Shown here piece by piece: positions 59,190-64,000 of a DNA stretch of 64,000 nt. The stretch covers positions 124,001 to 188,000 of the forward strand of contig CAVUSJ010000001.1 of NCBI GenBank assembly GCA_963744105.1, in the 5' to 3' direction. The stretch's first letter is position 1. Each line of letters opens with the position of its first letter. Source of the DNA: DASUPK01 sp963744105 (GTDB lineage: Bacteria; Actinomycetota; Thermoleophilia; Solirubrobacterales; 70-9). Both the position numbers and the translations under genes were made by a program. Under the pieces are notes generated by a model. The model saw only the letters and a list, made by a program, of their open reading frames with translations. It made no database searches and had not been told where the DNA came from.

Positions 59190-60521
59190 ATGTTCGATCA
59201 GCTTTCAGATCGCCTGCAGGGCGTGCTCTCCGACGTTCGCTCCAGGGGGAAGCTCTCCGAGGACGACGTGAACAAGGCCCTGCGCGAGGTGCGCCTCGCG
59301 CTGCTCGAGGCCGACGTCAACTTCAAGGTCGTCAAGGACTTCACGGCGGCCCTCAAGGAGCGCCTCGCCGGCGAGCAGGTCTCCGACGCCCTCAACCCGG
59401 GCCAGACCGTGATCAAGGCTGTGAACGACGAGCTGACGGCACTGATGGGCGGCGCGGGACGCGACCTCGTCTTCGCTCCCTCCGGTCCCACGGTGATCCT
59501 GATGAGCGGCCTGCAGGGCTCGGGCAAGACCACCGCCTGCGCCAAGCTCGCCAAGCTCCTGGGCAAGCAGAACAAGGACGTCGCCCTGGCGGCCTGCGAC
59601 CTGCAGCGCCCGGCGGCCGTGGAGCAGCTGGAGAAGCTCGGCACCCAGGCGAAGGCCCACGTCTACTCGCAACCGGGGGAGACCGACGCCGTCAAGGTCG
59701 CGAAGTGGGCCCGCGAGCAGGCCGTCCAGGAGAACCGCGACGTGCTGATCGTCGACACTGCCGGGCGCCTGCACGTCGACCAGGACCTGATGGACGAGCT
59801 TGCCGAGGTCCGCAAGGTCACCAAGCCCCATGACGTCCTGCTGGTGCTCGACGCGATGACCGGCCAGGATGCCGTCAACGTCGCCGAGAGCTTCGCCGAG
59901 GTCGCCGACTTCGACGGTGTCGTGATCACCAAGCTCGATGGTGACGCCAGGGGCGGCGCCGCGCTCTCGGTCCGCGCGGTCACCGGCAAGCCGATCATGT
60001 ACGGCTCGACTGGCGAGAAGCTCGACGAGCTCGAGCGCTTCCACCCGGACCGGATAGCGGGTCGCATCCTCGGCATGGGCGATGTGATGTCGCTGATCGA
60101 GAAGACGCAGGACGAGTTCGACGAGGATCAGGCCGCCGACCTCGAGCGCAAGATCCGCAAGCAGCAGTTCACCCTCGACGACTTCCTCACGCAGATGAAG
60201 CAGGTCCGCCGCATGGGGCCGATCGGCAACCTGATGAAGATGGTGCCGGGGATGGGGAAGGCGATGCAGGGGATGGGCCAGGTCGACGAGCGCGAGCTCG
60301 ACCGGCTCGAGGCGATCATCCAGTCGATGACGCCGCATGAGCGGGCCCACCCGAGCGAGATCAACGGCTCCCGGCGCAAGCGGATCGCGACCGGATCGGG
60401 GACCACGGTGCAGGCCGTCAACCGCCTGGTCAAGCAGTTCGGTCAGATGAACAAGATGATGAAGCAGCTCTCCGAGGGCAAGATGCCGGACCCCGCGGCT
60501 TTGATGCGGAACATGCGGTGA
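59190..60521 (+). CDS. ffh: Signal recognition particle protein Ffh
   Basis: SRP54 GTPase, 443 residues. N domain MFDQLSDRLQGVLSDVRSRGKLSEDDV; G1 GLQGSGKTT near residue 107; DLQRPAAVEQLEKLG; DTAGRLHVDQDLMDEL; TKLDGDARGGAALS. The Met-rich M domain (about 300-443; MGPIGNLMKMVPGMGKAMQGMG) binds signal peptides and 4.5S RNA. Its receptor ftsY is at 55.3 kb. Confidence 0.97.
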   Translation: MFDQLSDRLQGVLSDVRSRGKLSEDDVNKALREVRLALLEADVNFKVVKDFTAALKERLAGEQVSDALNPGQTVIKAVNDELTALMGGAGRDLVFAPSGPTVILMSGLQGSGKTTACAKLAKLLGKQNKDVALAACDLQRPAAVEQLEKLGTQAKAHVYSQPGETDAVKVAKWAREQAVQENRDVLIVDTAGRLHVDQDLMDELAEVRKVTKPHDVLLVLDAMTGQDAVNVAESFAEVADFDGVVITKLDGDARGGAALSVRAVTGKPIMYGSTGEKLDELERFHPDRIAGRILGMGDVMSLIEKTQDEFDEDQAADLERKIRKQQFTLDDFLTQMKQVRRMGPIGNLMKMVPGMGKAMQGMGQVDERELDRLEAIIQSMTPHERAHPSEINGSRRKRIATGSGTTVQAVNRLVKQFGQMNKMMKQLSEGKMPDPAALMRNMR

Positions 60522-60526
60522 CCGTC

Positions 60527-60532
60527 TAACCT
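60527..60532 (+). promoter_or_regulatory. -10 element TAACCT for rpsP
   Basis: TAACCT ten bases before ATG 60543, soon after the ffh stop; near-leaderless rpsP message predicted. Confidence 0.4.
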
Positions 60533-60542
60533 CCGCCGCCGC

Positions 60543-60797
60543 ATGTCCGTGAGAATCAGACTTCGCAGGGTCGGGAGCAAGAAGAACCCGATCTGGAGGG
60601 TTGTCGTCGCCGACCAGCGCTCGCCGCGGGACGGCCGCACGATCGAGACGATCGGCCAGTACAACCCTCAGCCCGATCCATCCCTCATCGTGATCGACGA
60701 GGACCGAGCGAAGCACTGGCTGGAGAAGGGCGCACGGCCGACGAAGACGGTCGCCACCCTGCTTCGCACCAAGGGCATCGAGTCGACCGGTACCTAG
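60543..60797 (+). CDS. rpsP: 30S ribosomal protein S16
   Basis: 84 residues, starting MSVRIRLRRVGSKKNPIWRVVVADQRSPRDGRTIETIGQYNP, diagnostic for S16. WLEKGARPTKTVATLLR is near the end. First of the rpsP-khpA-trmD-rplS group. Confidence 0.96.
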   Translation: MSVRIRLRRVGSKKNPIWRVVVADQRSPRDGRTIETIGQYNPQPDPSLIVIDEDRAKHWLEKGARPTKTVATLLRTKGIESTGT

Positions 60798-60800
60798 CCG

Positions 60801-61034
60801 GTGCGCGATCTGCTCGAGTTCCTGACTCGCTCACTGGTCGAGCACCCGGACCAGGTCCAGGTGAGCGAGGTCGAGGAGATCGACGGCGAGGTCGTGCTCG
60901 AGGTCGAGGTGGCCGACGACGATCTCGGCCGGGTGATCGGCCGGGGCGGCCGAGTCGCCAATGCTCTCCGATCGGTGATGAAGGCCGCGGCGACCCGCGA
61001 GGAGAAGCGCGTGGTCGTCGACATACTTGACTAG
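60801..61034 (+). CDS. khpA: KH-domain RNA-binding protein KhpA
   Basis: 77 residues from GTG 60801, three bases after rpsP. Single KH domain with the GRVIGRGGR (GxxG) loop and VANALRSVMKAAATREEKRV helix. Small KH proteins between rpsP and trmD bind RNA and affect translation and cell-size control in other bacteria. It would normally be followed by rimM, which is missing. Confidence 0.92.
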   Translation: MRDLLEFLTRSLVEHPDQVQVSEVEEIDGEVVLEVEVADDDLGRVIGRGGRVANALRSVMKAAATREEKRVVVDILD

Positions 61035-61694
61035 TTGAAGCTCGACCTCTTCACGCTGTTCCCTGAGCACTTCGAGTGGTTCGTGCGCCAGCGCCACGTC
61101 TCGAATGCGCTCGCCCAGGGCAACGAGATCTCCTTTCGCAACTACCGCGACACCACTCCGCTCGGCGCCGGCCAGGTGGACGACTCGCCCTACGGCGGCG
61201 GCGCCGGGATGGTGATGCGGGTGGACGTCGTGGATGCGGCGCTCGAGGCCGCCTACGGCTCGGACCGGAGCGGTGTCCGCAAGATCGCCCTGGCGCCCTC
61301 CGGCCGCCTGCTCGACGAGGCCCTGGCGGCCGAGCTCGCGGCTGAATCCCACGTCGCCCTGCTCTGCGGCCGCTACGAGGGCTTCGACGAGCGCGTCGTG
61401 GAGCATCTCGCCGACGAGTCGGTCTCGATCGGGCGCTACGTCCTGGCGGGCGGCGAGCTCCCGGCGATGGTGATCGCCGACACGATTCTGCGCAAGCTCC
61501 CGGGCGCGCTCGGCGACGCCGAGAGCGCCGTCGAGGAGTCCTACAGCGCGGCGCTGGAGGGGGCGCCCGAGTACCCGCACTACACCCGCCCGGCTTCGTA
61601 TCGCGGCTGGGAGGTTCCCGAGATCCTGCTCTCGGGAAACCACGCCCGGGTGAAGGAGTGGCGCCACGAGCAAGCGCGCCGCCGGGCGGAGTGA
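61035..61694 (+). CDS. trmD: tRNA (guanine-N1-)-methyltransferase TrmD
   Basis: Methylates G37 of tRNAs reading CNN/CGG-type codons, SPOUT fold, 219 residues. TTG start directly follows the khpA stop: MKLDLFTLFPEHFEWFV. DSPYGGGAGMVMRVD, LLCGRYEGFDERVVEHLADE and ISIGDYVL-like VSIGRYVLAGGELPA form the knot. PEYPHYTRPASYRG and PEILLSGNHARVKEWR are conserved. Slightly short C-terminus. Confidence 0.95.
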   Translation: MKLDLFTLFPEHFEWFVRQRHVSNALAQGNEISFRNYRDTTPLGAGQVDDSPYGGGAGMVMRVDVVDAALEAAYGSDRSGVRKIALAPSGRLLDEALAAELAAESHVALLCGRYEGFDERVVEHLADESVSIGRYVLAGGELPAMVIADTILRKLPGALGDAESAVEESYSAALEGAPEYPHYTRPASYRGWEVPEILLSGNHARVKEWRHEQARRRAE

Positions 61695-61705
61695 AACTTC
61701 TCCGC

Positions 61706-61711
61706 TAACCT
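61706..61711 (+). promoter_or_regulatory. -10 element TAACCT ahead of the rplS leader
   Basis: TAACCT 12 bases after the trmD stop. Transcription would start about 61718, just before the terminator-like hairpin, giving rplS a leader of about 60 nt. Confidence 0.4.
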
Positions 61712-61722
61712 TCCGCGTCGCG

Positions 61723-61750
61723 GCGCGCGCCTTCGGCTCGTGCTTTTTTT
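61723..61750 (+). terminator. Terminator-like hairpin between trmD and rplS
   Basis: GCGCGCGCC-TTC-GGCTCGTGC (one G:T pair, one mismatch) followed directly by seven T. It is the only hairpin with a T-run found in this window. It lies inside the predicted rplS leader, so it may be an attenuator rather than a simple operon end. Confidence 0.6.
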
Positions 61751-61777
61751 AAGTTCCCACCCGATCACCCTCATGCG

Positions 61778-62404
61778 ATGAGCACCGTCATCGAAAGCCT
61801 CGAGAAGCGCGACCTGAAGAAGCGCCCCAAGTTCGGCGCGGGAGATCGCGTGCGCGTCCACTTCCAGGTGGTTGAAGGGAACCGCCGCCGGACACAGGTC
61901 TTCGAGGGGATCGTGATCAAGCGCCAGGGCAGCGGCGTTCGCGAGACCTTCACTGTGCGCAAGCAGTCGTTCGGCGTCGGCGTGGAGCGGACCTTCCCGC
62001 TGCACTCGCCGAAGATCGAGAAGCTCGAGATCGCGGCCCGCGGCGACGTCCGCCGGGCGAAGCTCTACTACCTGCGCGACAAGGTCGGCAAGAGCGCCCG
62101 CGTCGCGGAGCGGCGCTGGGGGATCAAGGACGACGTGCTCGTCGCGGAGGAGGAGTCCGAGGCGGTGGACGCCGAGGGCCTCGCGGTCAGCGAGGCCGAG
62201 GCCGAGCTGGTCGAGCCTCCCGAGGAGGAGGCCGAGGGCGAGGCCGCCGAGGGCGAGTCCTCCGAGGGCGAGGCCCGGGAGGAGCAGCCTGCCGAGGAGC
62301 AGGCCGACGAGGCCGCTGATGCAGCTGGGGACGAGGCGGAGGCGAACACCGAGCCGGAGCCCGACGCTACGGCCGACGCCGCGCCCGAAAAGGCAGAAGA
62401 CTGA
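61778..62404 (+). CDS. rplS: 50S ribosomal protein L19 with long acidic tail
   Basis: 208 residues, while L19 is normally about 115. The L19 domain (1-115) is normal: PKFGAGDRVRVHFQVVEGNRRRTQVFEGIVIKRQG, ERTFPLHSPKIEKLEI, VRRAKLYYLRDKVGKSARV. From about residue 123 the protein is a low-complexity Glu/Ala/Asp tract with almost no basic residues until the end. The stop overlaps the CTG used as lepB start. Confidence 0.95.
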   Translation: MSTVIESLEKRDLKKRPKFGAGDRVRVHFQVVEGNRRRTQVFEGIVIKRQGSGVRETFTVRKQSFGVGVERTFPLHSPKIEKLEIAARGDVRRAKLYYLRDKVGKSARVAERRWGIKDDVLVAEEESEAVDAEGLAVSEAEAELVEPPEEEAEGEAAEGESSEGEAREEQPAEEQADEAADAAGDEAEANTEPEPDATADAAPEKAED

Positions 62405-63036
62405 GAATCCCGAGGCCCCACAGCACCCAGGGCGCGCTCCTCGAGCTCGTCATCATCGTCGCGCTCGCTCTCGGGCTGGCGCTGGGGATTCAGGCCTTCA
62501 TCGTCAAGCCGTACCAGATTCCATCTGAGTCGATGGAGCCGACCCTCGACGTCGGCCAGCGCGTTCTCGTGAACCGCTTCCTCTACCACTTCAAGGATCC
62601 CCAGATCGGGGACATCGTCGTCTTCCACCCGCCGCAGGGCGCCGAGGGCGGCGGCGCGGGCGGCGAGTGCGGAGATCCGCGCACCGGCGCCAGCGGCTCG
62701 AGCGGCGCGGCCTGTGATCAGCCCACCCCCCAGGAGGCGAGCGTCAACTTCATCAAGCGGATCGTCGCCGGCCCGGGCGACACGCTGAGCGTCCAGAACG
62801 GCCATCCGGTCGTCAACGGGAAGATCGCTCAGGAGGACTTCATCAATCCCTGCACGCCAGGCGGAGCCTGCAATTTGCCCAAACCCATCACCATCCCGCC
62901 CGACCATTACTTCATGATGGGCGACAACCGTGGCTCGAGCGACGACAGCCGCTTCTGGGGACCGGTCCCCCGAGACTGGATCATCGGCAAGGCCTTCGCC
63001 ACCTACTGGCCTCCAGACCGAATCGGGATCTTCTAA
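62401..63036 (+). CDS. lepB: Signal peptidase I
   Basis: Membrane serine protease that removes Sec/Tat signal peptides, about 211 residues. The frame encodes ALLELVIIVALALGLALGIQAFIVKPY (membrane anchor), then IPSESMEPTL with the catalytic Ser. FIKRIVAGPGDTL holds the catalytic Lys and YFMMGDNRGSSDDSRFWGPVP is box E. No ATG, GTG or TTG lies before the anchor; the first ATG (62533) is after the catalytic Ser. CTG 62401 overlaps the rplS stop (CTGA) and follows AAAAGG, so I start there. A Gly/Cys-rich insertion lies at about 80-105. Confidence 0.9.
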   Translation: MRIPRPHSTQGALLELVIIVALALGLALGIQAFIVKPYQIPSESMEPTLDVGQRVLVNRFLYHFKDPQIGDIVVFHPPQGAEGGGAGGECGDPRTGASGSSGAACDQPTPQEASVNFIKRIVAGPGDTLSVQNGHPVVNGKIAQEDFINPCTPGGACNLPKPITIPPDHYFMMGDNRGSSDDSRFWGPVPRDWIIGKAFATYWPPDRIGIF

Positions 63037-63112
63037 GGCAGCGAAGAGGCGGCGGAAGAAGCGCACCGCCGCGAGGCTCTTCCGCTTCGATCGCTCCTTC
63101 GGCCGCCGCTTC

Positions 63113-63820
63113 GTGGCCGGAGTGGACGAGGCCGGGCGTGGATCCCTCGCCGGACCGCTGCTCGCCGCCGGGGTGCTGATCGACCTCGAGCGGATCGGCC
63201 GCTCCGAGCGGCTCGCGCTGGCGCGGCTGGACGACTCGAAGCAGAAGAGCGAGGAGGAGCGCGAGCAGCTCTATCCGGCCGTGATCCGCGCGGCGGCCCA
63301 CGTGTCGGTCGCCGTTCGCTCGCCCCGCTGCATAGATCGCAACGGCCTGCACGTCTCGAACATGGCCGCCCTCACGGACTGCATGCACGCGGTGGCGCGG
63401 GTCGACGCCACCAGGCTCGTGGACGGCTTCCGGCTGCACGCCTGCGAGCTCGAGCACGAGCGGGTGATCGACGGCGATGCCCGGAGCGCGGCAATCGCGG
63501 CCGCCTCCGTGATCGCCAAGGTGACGAGGGACCGCTACATGCGCCGCGTGGCGCCGCTCTATCCCGAATGGAGCTTCGAAGGCAACGTCGGCTACTCCAC
63601 TCCGGAGCACCGCGAGGCGATCATGCGCCACGGGATCTGTCCGCTGCATCGGCGCTCGTTCGCGTCGGTCGCCTACTCCCAGCTCGATCTGGGCTCGGCC
63701 GCGGGCGAGTTCGAGGAGGCACCGGGGTCAGAAGGCATGGCGGATGTGATCGACATCCGCGAGGCCATCCGGTCCGAAGCTGACCCCGACGACGTCGAAG
63801 CGGTAGCCGGCGACGCCTGA
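63113..63820 (+). CDS. rnhB: Ribonuclease HII
   Basis: Cleaves RNA in RNA:DNA hybrids. VAGVDEAGRGSLAGPL carries the first catalytic Asp/Glu. LDDSKQKSEEERE, VDGFRLHACELEHERVIDGDARSAAIAAASVIAKVTRDRYM and GNVGYSTPEHREAI follow. The first usual start is GTG 63113. But the frame is coding-like from about 63035 (KRRRKKRTAARLFRFDRSFGRRF), as in relatives, so the true start is upstream and not ATG/GTG/TTG. The last 31 residues are encoded antisense to yraN. Confidence 0.9.
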   Translation: MAGVDEAGRGSLAGPLLAAGVLIDLERIGRSERLALARLDDSKQKSEEEREQLYPAVIRAAAHVSVAVRSPRCIDRNGLHVSNMAALTDCMHAVARVDATRLVDGFRLHACELEHERVIDGDARSAAIAAASVIAKVTRDRYMRRVAPLYPEWSFEGNVGYSTPEHREAIMRHGICPLHRRSFASVAYSQLDLGSAAGEFEEAPGSEGMADVIDIREAIRSEADPDDVEAVAGDA

Positions 63821-64000
63821 CCGGCCGCGCCGCTCCGCGATCCACTCGCGGGCCAGGCGGCGCAGTTTGAGCTGCTTGCGGCTACCGACCGCGTGAGCCG
63901 GGCGCTCCGGGCCGTACGTCGTCCCGGTTCGTCCGGCCTTGACCTCGACGAAGACGAGCGTCGAGCCGTCCAGCGCGACGATGTCGAGCTCGCCGGAGGG
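63728..64000 (-). CDS. yraN: YraN/UPF0102-family nuclease-fold protein (5' end outside window)
   Basis: The reverse strand from the window end translates PSGELDIVALDGSTLVFVEVKAG, the UPF0102 signature with the restriction-endonuclease-like E-x-D and E-V-K residues. YGPERPAHAVGSRKQLKLRRLAREWIAER and GYRFDVVGV complete the domain, ending DHIRHAF and a stop at 63728-63730. At least 90 residues; the N-terminus lies beyond the window. It overlaps the 3' end of rnhB by 93 bp in convergent orientation. rnhB-yraN neighbourhood is common, but usually on the same strand. Confidence 0.87.
   Translation of the reverse strand, partial: PSGELDIVALDGSTLVFVEVKAGRTGTTYGPERPAHAVGSRKQLKLRRLAREWIAERRGRSGVAGYRFDVVGVSFGPDGLADVDHIRHAF

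Noticed and set aside
63020..63045. Programmed +1 frameshift joining lepB and rnhB
   Set aside because: LepB ends at its normal C-terminus (RIGIF) and no slippery codon or stimulator is visible. Kept only as a side note to the unresolved rnhB start.

Overview
The window is high-GC bacterial chromosome with dense, mostly plus-strand genes and many 1-11 nt gene overlaps. It looks actinobacterial. The evidence is the order coaD - SepIVA-like gene - DUF177 - rpmF - plsX - acpP - rnc - smc - ftsY - ffh - rpsP - khpA - trmD - rplS - lepB - rnhB, a PPOX/F420-type oxidoreductase, and many promoters that appear to give leaderless mRNAs. A deep-branching class such as Thermoleophilia (Solirubrobacterales-like) is my best guess. 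It rests on small exported proteins with a 'VAxxALFxALGG' signal region and one with a Lys/Arg/Cys tail, both of which I associate with that group from memory. I see no CRISPR array, rRNA, tRNA or insertion sequence.

Layout. 1-5.1 kb: end of a FetAB-like ABC exporter, a polysaccharide deacetylase, an MFS efflux pump, a PPOX oxidoreductase and trpS. 5.3-9.1 kb: scpA-scpB, two exported cell-wall hydrolases and an RsuA/RluB pseudouridine synthase. 8.7-14.5 kb: an aromatic amino acid cluster (chorismate mutase, HisC-type aminotransferase, DAHP synthase, tyrA, aroA). A short leader ORF ending AYFYFWRFT precedes the DAHP synthase gene. 14.9-24.7 kb: cmk, der, metK, priA, def, fmt. 24.7-27.9 kb: rpe, a K+-channel-like protein with an odd selectivity filter, and a flippase-like protein. 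27.9-31.6 kb: riboflavin operon ribD-ribE-ribBA-ribH. It has a clear promoter and an inverted-repeat operator but no recognisable FMN riboswitch. 31.6-41.3 kb: PAS-EAL protein, rpmB, a FakA-like kinase, an accessory insert (unknown protein, GST, exported protein, DUF427), then recG, rsmD, coaD and a SepIVA-like coiled coil.

41.3-47.7 kb is an accessory block between the SepIVA-like gene and DUF177: membrane protein, Tat-exported carbonic anhydrase, phosphotransferase with its small partner, an unknown Cys-rich protein, SDR, enoyl-CoA hydratase, exported protein and methyltransferase. 47.8-56.3 kb: DUF177, an exported Lys-tailed protein, rpmF, plsX, acpP, rnc, a short smc, a second GST and ftsY. 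56.4-59.2 kb: an L,D-transpeptidase, then a decayed patch with a frameshifted PG-binding/M23 gene, an exported protein and a beta-lactamase-like remnant. 59.2-64.0 kb: ffh, rpsP, khpA, trmD, rplS, lepB, rnhB and an antisense-overlapping, truncated yraN. rimM is absent from its usual place.

Most notable: the aromatic leader peptide; the riboflavin operator; several genes whose only sensible start is CTG or ATC; a promoter plus terminator-like hairpin ahead of rplS; RNase III with substituted metal-ligand positions; and a three-member exported family, two of whose genes have strongly structured leaders.
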